NCBI GenBank assembly: GCA_949743955.1
Contig: CATJVQ010000042.1
Location: 1 to 64,000 of the forward strand
DNA from: an uncultured Oscillospiraceae bacterium
Lineage (GTDB): Bacteria > Bacillota > Clostridia > Oscillospirales > Ruminococcaceae
Length of the DNA: 64,000 nucleotides
Direction: 5' to 3'
Shown here one piece after another: positions 52,208 to 61,001 of the stretch. The first letter of the stretch is position 1; each line of letters starts with the position of its first letter. The notes below the pieces were generated by a model. It was given only the letters and a program-made list of their open reading frames with translations, had not been told where the DNA came from and did not search any database. The position numbers were made by a program, and so were the translations under genes.

Positions 52208-53140
52208 ATGGATTACAGCCGAAAAATATCTGAACGCCTGTGGAATATGCCGGATAAAGGTGAACTTGAGAGCCGCCGTGAGGAAACTTTTATCGATGAC
52301 ATCATCCAGAAAAGCCATATCGAGAAGGAACTTCTCTCCCATTTGGATGGGATAAAAACAGTCTTCGACGGCGGCGCCGGATGCGGGCGATTTTCCATTC
52401 TTCTCGCAAAACACGGCTGTACGGTTACACATTTTGACATATCACAGCCCATGATTGACAAGGCTAAGGAACTGGCGAAAGCAGAAGGCGTTTTGGACAG
52501 AATCACCTTTGTGAAGGGAGCACTGGAACACTTAGAGGCTTTCGGCGACAAATCCTTTGACATGGTGATTTCCTTTGACGCCCCAGTTTCCTATACCTAT
52601 CCGCATCAGGAAAAGATCATCGGCGAGCTCATACGCATGTGCCGCAAACGGATACTGATCAGTGTATCAAGCCGCTTAGGGTATCTTCCTTATATGGCGA
52701 ATCCGATACAGAAAAACCAGTTTATATTGGATGAGAACTGCGATGATCCGTTCGTAAAATGGTGTATCGATAACAGGGAAAACGCGATTAACGATTTCCA
52801 TTTCAGTAAAGAGACTGTTATGAAGCTGTGGAACGATGGACTCATGGGGGGCGAAAGCGAAATTGCCGAGTATGAAAACGGAGGCGCGCCATGGTGTATC
52901 ACATACACGTTTATGCCGGATGAACTGGAAAAGATTCTAAAACGCTATGGCGTGAAAAACATTCAGCTGGCCGGTCCGGGCGCATACGCGAGGACAATTC
53001 CGAATGAACTGCTCGTAAAAATCATGAGGGATCCCAAACAGCGCTCCGGCTTCCTGGATTTCTGCCATCGTTACGATTCCAATCCGTACGTCTGCGGCAT
53101 GGGAAAGGATAACCTGTTCGCTCAGGGAGAATTGTCGTGA
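52208..53140 (+). CDS. Class I SAM-dependent methyltransferase
   Basis: A 310-residue cytoplasmic enzyme. Motif I is FDGGAGCGRFSILLAKHG (about 51-68), motif II the acidic THFDISQPMID, and MVISFDAPVSYTYPHQE fits motif IV. The C-terminal third (from about 170) is extended, with CGMGKDNLF near the end. Substrate not recognised. ATG at 52208 is chosen, with GGGAAAGAAG about 12 bases upstream; an earlier start adds 22 residues. Followed by an overlapping 50-codon ORF and beta-galactosidase. Confidence 0.88.
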   Translation: MDYSRKISERLWNMPDKGELESRREETFIDDIIQKSHIEKELLSHLDGIKTVFDGGAGCGRFSILLAKHGCTVTHFDISQPMIDKAKELAKAEGVLDRITFVKGALEHLEAFGDKSFDMVISFDAPVSYTYPHQEKIIGELIRMCRKRILISVSSRLGYLPYMANPIQKNQFILDENCDDPFVKWCIDNRENAINDFHFSKETVMKLWNDGLMGGESEIAEYENGGAPWCITYTFMPDELEKILKRYGVKNIQLAGPGAYARTIPNELLVKIMRDPKQRSGFLDFCHRYDSNPYVCGMGKDNLFAQGELS

Positions 53141-53289
53141 CACTGATTTGTTCCGGTAAGAAAAATCCGTTCATCGGAAGCGAAATTTGGATAAGGGACA
53201 ATACCATCGAATACGAAGACTATTTCTGGAACGCCTCAGACGGCAGTATCAACACGGCTCTTTTTAACGAACTATTTAACGAACATTAG
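53137..53289 (+). CDS. Small 50-residue ORF overlapping the methyltransferase stop
   Basis: Begins GTG inside GTGA at the methyltransferase stop, with GGGAGA six bases upstream, and ends TAG 14 bases before the beta-galactosidase ATG. The product starts MTLICSGKKNPFIGSEIWI and has no membrane segment or Cys pair; Asn, Ile and acidic residues are common. The stop-start overlap and neat fit between two genes speak for real translation. It could also be the tail of an older, longer methyltransferase reading frame. Function unknown. Confidence 0.5.
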   Translation: MTLICSGKKNPFIGSEIWIRDNTIEYEDYFWNASDGSINTALFNELFNEH

Positions 53290-53302
53290 GGAGGCGAAAG
53301 TA

Positions 53303-55381
53303 ATGGACAAACTTAACCCCATCTGCAAACAGGTCCCGCACATCCTCCATGGCGGAGACTACAACCCTGATCAATGGCTGCATATGCCGGAGATCCTCAA
53401 GGAGGACGTCCGGCTGATGAAGCTGGCCGGCATCAACAGCGCGAGTGTCGCCATATTCGCATGGAAAGCGCTCGAGCCGGAGGAAGGCATCTACAATTTT
53501 GAGTGGCTGGACCACATGATGGACCAGCTCCATGAAAACGGCATTTCCGTCGTACTGGCGACACCCTCCGGCGCGCGTCCTGCCTGGATGGATGCAAAGC
53601 ACCCCGAGGTGCTGCGCGTGAGTGCCGACCGGGTGCGGAACCTCCACGGCGAGAGGCACAATCACTGCTACACATCCCCCTATTACCGGCGCAAGGTGCG
53701 TGAAATGAACACTCTGCTCGCCGAGCGATATGGGAAGCATCCGGCGCTCAGTCTGTGGCACATCTCCAATGAGTACGGCGGCGAATGCCACTGCGAGCGC
53801 TGTCAGGAAGCGTTCCGCGAGTGGCTGCACGAACGGTATGACAGCGACATCGAAAAGCTCAACCGCGCATGGTGGACATCCTTCTGGAGCCACCGTTACA
53901 GTACGTTTGAGGAGATCGAGTCCCCTTCCCCACGTGGGGAAAACAGTGTACACGGGCTGAAGCTCGACTGGATGCGCTTTGTCACGTTCCAGACCCGCAG
54001 CTTCCTTGAAAACGAAATCGCACCTCTCAAGGCTGTCACACCGGATATCCCCGTCGTCACCAACCTGATGGGGACGTATCCTGGGCTGGATCCGTGGAAG
54101 CTGGCCCCCAGTCTGGACGCTGTCTCATGGGACAATTACCCCCGCTGGCACTCCGACGAACGATCCACCTGGGAAATGGCCGCAAACATCGCGTTCGTAC
54201 ACGATCTGAACCGGTCTCTCAAGAAGAAACCGTTCCTCCTAATGGAGAGCACCCCCAGCCAAGTCAACTGGATGCCCATCAATAAGCTCAAGCGCCCGGG
54301 GATGCACATCCTCGCTTCGATGCAGGCCGTCGCGCATGGTTCGGACTCCGTGCAGTATTTCCAGTGGCGCAAGGGGCGCGGAGCCAGCGAAAAGTTCCAT
54401 GGCGCGGTGGTGGATCACTGCGGCCATGAAAATACCCGTGTCTTCCGCGAGGTGGCCGAGCTGGGCCGGATGCTCGGAACGCTGGACGGTGTTGTCGGCA
54501 CAAACGTCCCGGCAGAGGCCGCCGTGATTTACGATTGGGAAAACGAGTGGGCCATCCGGGATTTCCAGGGCTTCCACCAGCACCGCGATTATGAAAACGT
54601 CTGCAAGGAGCATTACCGCGCTCTGTGGAAGCGCGGCGTCTCCGCCGATGTCATTGATATGGAGCAGGATTTTTCCGGTTACCGGCTGCTCGCCGCCCCG
54701 ATGCTCTATATGCTGAAGCCCGGTGTAGCCGCGCGGCTGCGCAGGTTTGTCGAAAACGGCGGCGATCTTGTTCTGACATACCTGACCGGGTACGTGAACG
54801 AAACGGATCTCTGCTGGCTGGGCGGCTTCCCGGGCGATGGGCTGCGCGAGGTCTGCGGCATCTGGAACGAGGAGACGGACGCGCTCTATCCGTCCGACAG
54901 CAACCGCGTATGCTTCGGTGAAAACAGTCTGGGGATGGATGGAGAATACCGAGCGTTCGAGATGTGCGAAATCATCCATGCCGAGGGGTGTGAAACGCTG
55001 GCGGCATACGGTGAGGACTTCTACGCGGGGATGCCGGCTGTAACGATGAACCGCTTCGGGAAAGGGCGCTGCTTTTACATCGCCGCCCGCACGGACGGTT
55101 CTCTCCCCGATGCGCTGTACGGACGGATTCTGGCGTCGTCGCCGGTGAAGCCTGCCCTGGACACGGTGCTGCCGGAAGGGGTTTCCGTCACCCGGCGCTG
55201 CGGCGGGGAGGAGGAGTATCTGTTCCTGATGAACTTCAGCGAGGCCACCAAAACGGTCCGCCTCCCCGATGGTTTTGAGGCCGCGGACGTCATCAGCGGT
55301 GATAATGTTTCCCGGGAAATCACCCTGCCGGTCTATGGTGTACGTGTCCTGCGATCCGGTGCAGTTACCTGTCTCGCATAA
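53303..55381 (+). CDS. Beta-galactosidase, glycoside hydrolase family 42
   Basis: A 692-residue cytoplasmic enzyme that removes terminal beta-linked galactose. The TIM barrel begins HGGDYNPDQWL. The acid/base is Glu157 in HISNEYGG and the nucleophile is Glu315 in LLMESTPS. The four Cys of the GH42 zinc cluster are at about 122, 162, 164 and 167. The middle trimerisation domain (about 400-600) and small C-terminal beta domain are complete. GGGAGG lies eight bases before the ATG. No sugar transporter is intact nearby; the remains of a binding protein lie 0.6 kb downstream. Confidence 0.95.
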   Translation: MDKLNPICKQVPHILHGGDYNPDQWLHMPEILKEDVRLMKLAGINSASVAIFAWKALEPEEGIYNFEWLDHMMDQLHENGISVVLATPSGARPAWMDAKHPEVLRVSADRVRNLHGERHNHCYTSPYYRRKVREMNTLLAERYGKHPALSLWHISNEYGGECHCERCQEAFREWLHERYDSDIEKLNRAWWTSFWSHRYSTFEEIESPSPRGENSVHGLKLDWMRFVTFQTRSFLENEIAPLKAVTPDIPVVTNLMGTYPGLDPWKLAPSLDAVSWDNYPRWHSDERSTWEMAANIAFVHDLNRSLKKKPFLLMESTPSQVNWMPINKLKRPGMHILASMQAVAHGSDSVQYFQWRKGRGASEKFHGAVVDHCGHENTRVFREVAELGRMLGTLDGVVGTNVPAEAAVIYDWENEWAIRDFQGFHQHRDYENVCKEHYRALWKRGVSADVIDMEQDFSGYRLLAAPMLYMLKPGVAARLRRFVENGGDLVLTYLTGYVNETDLCWLGGFPGDGLREVCGIWNEETDALYPSDSNRVCFGENSLGMDGEYRAFEMCEIIHAEGCETLAAYGEDFYAGMPAVTMNRFGKGRCFYIAARTDGSLPDALYGRILASSPVKPALDTVLPEGVSVTRRCGGEEEYLFLMNFSEATKTVRLPDGFEAADVISGDNVSREITLPVYGVRVLRSGAVTCLA

Positions 55382-55451
55382 TGATTCCACGGTTTCGGCA
55401 GCGCCGGCTTCAGTTTTTGGGCATGATTTCTGCTTTTGTCATACTGGATGT

Positions 55452-55480
55452 TTGCTGTGAAGAAGAGAATATGATATAAT
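55452..55480 (+). promoter_or_regulatory. Promoter of the DtxR-family gene
   Basis: TTGCTG, a 17-base spacer and TATAAT, the latter as an extended TGATATAAT element. Confidence 0.7.
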
Positions 55481-55508
55481 AAAAGAAAAGGGTTCGGGAG
55501 GGATAGTC

Positions 55509-55886
55509 GTGCCTTTGCACGAGTCTGGAGAAGATTATCTGGAGACCATTTTGCGTTTGAAAGCAGAAAAAGGCGCTGTACGTTCCATCGACGTAGCCAC
55601 GTCCATGAATTATTCCAAGCCGAGCGTCAGCCGGGCGATGGGACTTTTGCGTGAGAACGGTTATATCATCATGGATAAAGAAGGCTGGATTACGCTCACC
55701 GAGCGGGGGACAGCTGTAGCCGAGCGCATTTATGAACGTCACCGTCTGCTCACGCAGTGGCTGGTCAGTTTGGGTGTGCCGGACGATATTGCCGCCGCTG
55801 ACGCCTGCAAAATTGAACACGATCTGAATCCGATCACTTTCCAGAAAATCAAAGAGCATGTCGCATCCGGACAAAAAATTCATTAA
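55509..55886 (+). CDS. DtxR/MntR-family metal-responsive regulator
   Basis: A 125-residue protein with an N-terminal winged helix (ESGEDYLETILRLKAEKGAVRSIDVA, then NYSKPSVSRAMGLLRENGYI as recognition helix) and a short metal-binding/dimerisation domain (ERHRLLTQWLVSLGV, CKIEHDLNPITFQKIKEH). It has the Glu, Cys and His residues used for metal. It lacks the C-terminal SH3 domain, as in MntR. Start GTG 55509 after GGGAGGG. No target metal transporter is nearby. Confidence 0.9.
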   Translation: MPLHESGEDYLETILRLKAEKGAVRSIDVATSMNYSKPSVSRAMGLLRENGYIIMDKEGWITLTERGTAVAERIYERHRLLTQWLVSLGVPDDIAAADACKIEHDLNPITFQKIKEHVASGQKIH

Positions 55887-55897
55887 AAGTATTTATG

Positions 55898-55930
55898 GGT
55901 CTGCCGCCATTCTGCGGCAGACCTATTTTT
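55898..55930 (+). terminator. Terminator of the DtxR-family gene
   Basis: A perfect 10-base stem GGTCTGCCGC / GCGGCAGACC with a six-base loop and TATTTTT. Confidence 0.93.
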
Positions 55931-56000
55931 CGTTTATCGGAGAGGTTATAAAGCAGAAAACAGATCACGCTGTGGTTTTCGCAGGCGACAACAGTTCGGC

Positions 56001-56410
56001 TTAGAACCCCAAGTCTGCGATGAGATCTTCTGTTTTCTTCTGCATGTTGGCCAGAATCTGAGGCAAGTTCGCTTCACGCCCCGGATACATGGTGCTCACA
56101 ACATAATCCCCTTATGTCTTGAGGATATCCGCCATGTAAGGATTGTTTTGGTCGCCAGGAGCTTGGGATCATTCATCTGGGAGATGCGGGGCGGGATGGA
56201 ACCGGTGCCGTATTCAGTCCACAGATCCAGGTTATTTTCCGAATACCACTTCAAAAATGCTTTGGCCTCTTCCAGATGCTCTGTCTGTTTGTAGGCCATT
56301 GTTGCGTTATAGGCTGTGATCTCTGCGGGAGCACCGGCAGAAGGCCCTTTCATTTGTCCAGTCCGGAGTTCTGCTGTCTTCCTTCCAGACACCGCCGCCA
56401 TTGCTGACAA
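56001..56410 (-). pseudogene. Remnant of a sugar ABC transporter substrate-binding protein
   Basis: The C-terminal third of an extracellular solute-binding protein (family 1) can be read on the minus strand: AYKQTEHLEEAKAFLKWYSE, YGTGSIPPRISQMNDP, then after a frameshift NNPYMADILKT, a TAA stop, and GDYVVSTMYPGREANLPQ to the end. The frame break lies near 56140-56150 and the in-frame TAA near 56112-56114. The N-terminal two thirds are missing. It is back to back with the broken GH3 gene. Confidence 0.8.
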
Positions 56411-56449
56411 ACCTGTTTAAAAAGAGAACGTCTGGGGCTTCCGGGAATC

Positions 56450-58662
56450 ACCTCAACGACAGCTCACGCGGCAATGCGGAAGGAGGGCGGCGTGACTCTG
56501 TTCCGGAAACAGATGCCCAGCGCCAAAACGGATACCACTCCACCGCCATGCCCACGACCGGAGCGCTGGCCGCTTCCTAGTACGAATCTCTCCTGTATGA
56601 GGTGGGAGCGGCGATGGGGCGGGAATCTCGTGCAGGGGATGTTGAAATCCTCATCCGCCCCGGCGCCAATCTTCGCCGGTCTCCCCTATGCGGGCGCAAT
56701 TTTGAGCATTTTTCGGAGGATCCGGTTCTCACCGGCGAACTGGCCGGCGCATTTATCTGCGGTGTACAGAGCGAGCATGTGGCGGCGAGTTTAAAGCACT
56801 ATGCCGCCAACAATCATGAATATGAACGCATGACGGCCAATGCCGTCATCTCCGAACGCGCATTACGCGAGGTTTATTTGCGTTTTTTTGAAATCACCGT
56901 CGAAAAGGGCGGCCCATGGACGATGATGACCGCCTACAATCAGGTCAACGGCGATTGGGTTAACAGCAGCGAACATCTGATGAAGGAAATCCTCCGCGAG
57001 GAATGGGGATGCGAGGGTATCGTGATATCCAATGCCCTTGCTGTCCATAAAAACAAGATGGAGGCGCACCGGTGCGGCATGGACATGGAAACCGCCGATG
57101 TAAAAATCCACAACCACTTCCTTCTCGAGGCTGTGAATGCCGGGGAATTCCCGGTCTCCAGACTGGACGAAATTGTCCGCCGTATTCTGCAGCTTCAACT
57201 TTTCCTCCACGAGGAAGCGCCCGAATCTCCGCCCGATCTGGATGCCGGACATATTCTGGCTCGGCGCGCCGAGGAAAATTCCATGGTACTGCTCAAAAAC
57301 GATGGGGTACTTCCGCTGGATCCTGAGGTCGGAAGCATTGCCGTTATCGGCAGCTTTGCTAAGCTTCCGGACTATATGGGCGGCAGCGGCTAGTATGAAT
57401 GGGCGTCTGGTGGAAAATGCCTAGGACGAGATACAAAAGCTGGCTGGGAAAAATCTTACCCTGCGTTACACTTCCGGATATCCAATCGAATCCGGAAACA
57501 ATTTTCAGCCGGGGAATCCCTGCAAACTGGATCCCTATGGGCCTGAGGCTGAAGCGCTTCTGAATGAGGCCGCATCCGCCGCCCACGGCGCTGGCACCGC
57601 TCTTGTCTTTGTCGGCACGCCATTCCCTGTCGAGTGTGAGGCGTTTGATCGGGAAAACCTGCTTCTGCCCAAATTGCAGCGCCGGCTGATAGAACGGATT
57701 CTGGAGGCAAACCGCCGCACTGTATTGATTGTAAGTACTGGCTCCGCATCCGATCTGTCCGCCTATTCCGGCAAAGCGGCCGCGATTTTAGAGACATGGT
57801 TCGGCTGTGAGTCCATGGGCAGTGCCACTGCCCGAGTCCTTTTCGGTCTGGCCGAACCCGGCGGACGCCTTGCCTAGACCTACCCCCTCCGCCTTGAGGA
57901 TACACCCGGCTACCACAGCTTCCCTATGGGGAACATTACCAGCCGGATATCCTCTACAGCGAAGATAACTATATCGGTCACCGCTGGTATGTAAAGAAGA
58001 AACTTCCTGTCCTCTATCCGTTTGAACACGGACTGTCCTATACGACCTTTGAAATCAGCGGCCTAAATGTTTCCTCCGAAGGAATTCACACCCGGCAAGA
58101 CTGTCCAGGTATCCGTACATATCAAAAACATCGGGAAACGGAGCGGTTCTCAGGTCCTTCAGCTCTATGTCCGCTATCCGGAGGCCTCTGTCGATCGACC
58201 CGAAAAGGAGCTGAAGGCCTTCTGCAAAGTTTTTTGCAGCCCGGGGAAGAAACCGCCGCCGTTATGACCTTAAACCGGCGGGCATTTACTTGGTATCCCA
58301 CCCAGAAAAAGGATTGGATCGCAGAAGACAGTGCTTTTGAACTGCTCCTGGGCATCTTCTCCCAGGAAATCCTGCTGCGGAAAACGATAATTCTCCATTC
58401 TGACGAACAGCCCATCCGCTATGTGGAAATGACCCCTCTGGGATGGTTCTTAAAGGATTCCCGGATTAAGGAAATCATTTCCACCTATCCGCCCGAAGTG
58501 GAAGAATTCTGCTTTAATCCCATCATTGGCACAGCGATGCCCATCTATCGCCTTATCGAACCGCGATCTGTCGGACTTCAATTTTCCCCCAGCCTGCTCT
58601 CTCCAGAAGAGCTCCGGGAAATCCTGCGCAAAATGAATCGGGAAAATCAGATTATCTCTTGA
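56450..58662 (+). pseudogene. Broken GH3 beta-glucosidase gene
   Basis: About 730 codons of a family 3 glycosidase lie across all three frames. Readable pieces include LLYEVGAAMGRESRAGDVE, SPLCGRNFEHFSEDPVLTG, SLKHYAANNHEYERM, EENSMVLLKNDGVLPLD, EIQKLAGKNLTLRY, PLRLEDTPGY, VLYPFEHGLSYTTFE and a C-terminal fibronectin-like part. There are frame shifts near 57385, 57920, 58070 and 58225, and TAG stops at 56578, 57422 and 57875. The usual nucleophile segment (VSDWG) reads ISNALAV, so the catalytic Asp is gone. The N-terminus is missing. Non-functional. Confidence 0.9.
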
Positions 58663-58666
58663 AAAG

Positions 58667-58702
58667 TGTCCGGTTTGTCATCTGACAGTCGCGGACATTT
58701 TT
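58667..58702 (+). terminator. Terminator after the GH3 pseudogene
   Basis: TGTCCG pairs with CGGACA around an inner TGTCA/TGACA stem, followed by TTTTT. Confidence 0.7.
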
Positions 58703-58987
58703 AAATTGATACCGCCGAAAATATATCAGGAAACGGAATTTTCTTCCTGAAGAAAAACGAAACTGCTGTGACAAAATAAAAAATGAAAACGATTTCTATC
58801 CTTCCTTTATTATGTGCTTTTCCCCCTTTAGCGCAATCCTCCAGTATAATAAAAAAACGGAAAATCGGATAAAAACTCCCTGTTATAGTCGAAGAGGTAC
58901 GAACCATACTAGTAAGGCAAACGCAATTCGGTGTTTAAGCCCGATTCATCGGTTATCAAAGCTAAAAAGAATAGGAGTGTAGAAATC
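58703..58987. other. Intergenic region before the spore protein gene
   Basis: About 285 bases, AT-rich, with the forespore-type promoter at 58883-58911. A TATAAT at about 58845-58850 could also be a vegetative -10, but its -35 is poor. No reading frame with a ribosome site was seen. Confidence 0.45.
58883..58911 (+). promoter_or_regulatory. Sigma-G/sigma-F-like forespore promoter
   Basis: TTATA, a 17-base spacer and CATACTA. The -10 matches the forespore consensus CATnnTA exactly and the -35 differs at one base from GHATR. It lies 77 bases before the SASP start codon. Confidence 0.65.
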
Positions 58988-59194
58988 ATGTCCAATAATT
59001 CTAAATCCAGCAATAATCCTGTTGTCCCCGAGGCGCGCGAGGCGCTTGACCGTTTCAAGATGGAGGCTGCCAGCGAAGTTGGCGTCAACCTCAAGCAGGG
59101 CTATAACGGCGATCTGACCTCCCGTGAGGCGGGTTCCGTCGGCGGCCAGATGGTTAAGAAGATGATCGAAGCCTACGAGAACTCCATGAAGTAA
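58988..59194 (+). CDS. Small acid-soluble spore protein, alpha/beta type
   Basis: A 68-residue DNA-binding protein that coats spore DNA against UV and heat damage. The conserved segments EARAALDRFKMEAASEVGV-like (EAREALDRFKMEAASEVGV) and GDLTSREAGSVGGQMVKKM are clear, including the Glu-Val region cut by the GPR protease on germination. ATG at 58988 follows AGGAG by ten bases. It marks the organism as a spore former. Confidence 0.96.
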   Translation: MSNNSKSSNNPVVPEAREALDRFKMEAASEVGVNLKQGYNGDLTSREAGSVGGQMVKKMIEAYENSMK

Positions 59195-59215
59195 CCTTTC
59201 CCCATTTCGTATGAA

Positions 59216-59245
59216 GAGACCGCCGCGGGTATCCGCGGCGGTCTC
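59216..59245. terminator. Terminator between the spore protein and S1-domain genes
   Basis: A perfect 13-base stem GAGACCGCCGCGG / CCGCGGCGGTCTC with a GTAT loop. The plus-strand U-run is short (TTCCTGTTT). It can end both converging genes. Confidence 0.75.
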
Positions 59246-59260
59246 TTCCTGTTTGGCCTC

Positions 59261-60208
59261 TCAAAATTCCTCTTCGGAAAAAATCGTCTCGATCACGCGC
59301 CGGGATCCGGGCGGCGAATAGCGCCACATATCCAGATGCCCTCCATGGAAAAAGTATTCCGGCATGATCTGTGTGCCGCAGCTTCCGGATGCGTCAAACG
59401 CATCGACAATGATGAGCTTCACCTTCATCTTCTCCGGGATGAGGTTTTTGATATAGACACTGGCCTGCTGCCCGGGGAAGACGTTCTCCTTCGGTTCGGC
59501 CAGACCGGCCAGATTCGGTGTGAGCTCGACGAAAATCCCATAATCCTCCACACTGCGCACAATTCCCGCCACCGTGGCCCCGCAGGTAAACCGCATGGCG
59601 TTTTCCTCCCATGTCCCTAGGAGCTCTTTATGCGTAAGGGAAATCCGTCCATCTGCATCGACCGACTTGACGACAGCGCGGATGTCCTGCCCCACCCGGA
59701 AGCGATCGCTCGGATGAGAGATGCGGGAGACGGAGATACAGTCGATGGGAATGAGCGACGATATCCCACAGCCGATGTCCACGAAGCATCCGAACGGTTC
59801 CAGATGTGTCACACGGCAGTCGACCACATCGCCACAACGCAGCCCGTCGAGGCGGCCATGCTGGCACATCTCCTGTACCCGGCGCCGGGAGAGTATCGGA
59901 CAGAGCGCCCCGTCTGCGCCGCGGCGCAGCTCCGTGATGATAAAGCATACAGGCTTATTGACACGGGAAATAATGGCGATGTCCCGTGTCGTACCCTCTT
60001 CAATTCCCACTGCACATTCGACTCTTGGGATAATCCCCCGGCAGCACCCGAGATCCACTATCAGATTATGTTCGCTGTCGCAGACAACAGCACGCCCCTC
60101 CAGTACACGCTGTGTCACAAACGCCTCCTGCAGCGCCGCCGTACTGCGCAGCATAGCACGGTTATACGGCGTATCGATCAGCAGTCCCTCGGGTTTATAG
60201 CACGTCAT
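59261..60208 (-). CDS. S1 RNA-binding domain protein (short S1-like)
   Basis: A 315-residue protein related to ribosomal protein S1 but shorter. After an N-terminal part (about 1-115) that resembles a degenerate S1 fold (GRAVVCDSEHNLIVDLG), two S1 domains are readable: GDVVDCRVTHLEPFGCFVDIG to GRISLTHKELL (about 125-198) and GATVAGIVRSVEDYGIFVELT to MKVKLIIVDAF (about 208-270). It probably binds mRNA or rRNA. GAGGAGG lies eight bases before the ATG. It stands alone between two similar hairpins. Confidence 0.88.
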   Translation of the reverse strand: MTCYKPEGLLIDTPYNRAMLRSTAALQEAFVTQRVLEGRAVVCDSEHNLIVDLGCCRGIIPRVECAVGIEEGTTRDIAIISRVNKPVCFIITELRRGADGALCPILSRRRVQEMCQHGRLDGLRCGDVVDCRVTHLEPFGCFVDIGCGISSLIPIDCISVSRISHPSDRFRVGQDIRAVVKSVDADGRISLTHKELLGTWEENAMRFTCGATVAGIVRSVEDYGIFVELTPNLAGLAEPKENVFPGQQASVYIKNLIPEKMKVKLIIVDAFDASGSCGTQIMPEYFFHGGHLDMWRYSPPGSRRVIETIFSEEEF

Positions 60209-60316
60209 TTACGTTGCCTCCTCAAGATGTTCGCATTTTTGCGTTCAGCCGTTTTGTCGCCGCGGAGTTTTCCGCACGTGCTATTTCTATTCGGGAGCCC
60301 GCCGCTTTATTCCCAC

Positions 60317-60342
60317 GAGACCGCCGCTGACGCGGCGGTCTC
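60317..60342. terminator. Hairpin upstream of the S1-domain gene
   Basis: A perfect 11-base stem GAGACCGCCGC / GCGGCGGTCTC with a TGAC loop. The arms are the same as the core of the hairpin at 59216-59245. No U-run follows on the minus strand. Confidence 0.55.
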
Positions 60343-60402
60343 TCCAAAAATGATTTTTATCGTAAAAGTCGACCTTCTTCCGGCAAGGGAAATATATCAG
60401 CA

Positions 60403-60428
60403 GAGCCGCTGCAAAATCGCAGCGGCTC
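60403..60428 (-). terminator. Probable terminator of the 60457 gene
   Basis: A perfect 10-base stem GAGCCGCTGC / GCAGCGGCTC with a six-base loop, about 30 bases past the stop. U-run weak. Confidence 0.55.
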
Positions 60429-60456
60429 CAAATGGAAATACTTCACCAAAAGATTT

Positions 60457-60843
60457 TTACGAGGGGGGAAGCTCGTCAAACGCGCGGACATGCAGCGCAC
60501 CGAGGTTGATGAGCTGTGCTTCCACCTCACGCCGGCGTGAAGTGGAACAGGTGACACGCATCGTCGCATTATTGGAAACGGTGTCGCTCCCCGGCTGCCC
60601 GGCCGCGCCCGTATCACCCAGATAAACCGGCAGGGCGATGGGTCCGGCCGAACTGCCTCCGGGTGCGCCGAGTGTTGCCATGCCCACCGCCGTAAACGGC
60701 AGCACACCGCCCATGCGTGTTCCCTCCGGCGGCGGAGTGCTGATCTCAATATCTTTAATTCCCGGGATCTTTGCCCGCAGACGTCCGGCCGCCAGCTCCG
60801 CAAAATCCACCGTGTCAAAACTGCATAGAATAGTGGTTTTCAT
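60457..60843 (-). CDS. Conserved hypothetical protein, 128 residues
   Basis: A small cytoplasmic protein not recognised by family. It opens with an alpha/beta ferredoxin-like pattern (TTILCSFDTVDFAELAAGRLRAKIPGIKDIEIS). A Gly/Pro/Ala-rich middle follows (about 42-80), then beta-strand sequence TMRVTCSTSRRREVEAQLINLGAL, which resembles a second half-repeat for sensing or binding. AGGAGGAAAGGAAC precedes the ATG. It is a single gene facing away from potABCD. Confidence 0.7.
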   Translation of the reverse strand: MKTTILCSFDTVDFAELAAGRLRAKIPGIKDIEISTPPPEGTRMGGVLPFTAVGMATLGAPGGSSAGPIALPVYLGDTGAAGQPGSDTVSNNATMRVTCSTSRRREVEAQLINLGALHVRAFDELPPS

Positions 60844-60920
60844 TGTTCCTTTCCTCCTTTAACGGATTCCGTCCCTCCTATTGTGCCCCCGGCCGTCCGG
60901 CCGTATTCTTCCTCTTTCCC

Positions 60921-60949
60921 TTGACAGACGGGTGGGAAGTGCGTATAAT
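60921..60949 (+). promoter_or_regulatory. Consensus promoter of the potABCD operon
   Basis: TTGACA, exactly 17 bases, TATAAT: a full match to the sigma-A consensus, about 45 bases before the potA start. Confidence 0.95.
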
Positions 60950-61001
60950 AGCAAAAGAATACTGGATTAGGAGACATTGAATACCGACAAGGAGTATCCG
61001 C

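Noticed and set aside
54239-55390. 383-codon open frame opposite the beta-galactosidase
   Set aside because: Mirror frame of a well-conserved GH42 gene with intact catalytic residues; no own promoter.
55931-58702. Insertion sequence causing the GH3 and binding-protein damage
   Set aside because: No transposase fragment, terminal inverted repeats or target duplication were found; damage is by scattered indels and point changes.
60209-60456. Gene hidden between the S1-domain gene and the 60457 gene
   Set aside because: Only hairpins and short frames without ribosome sites; nothing codes convincingly.
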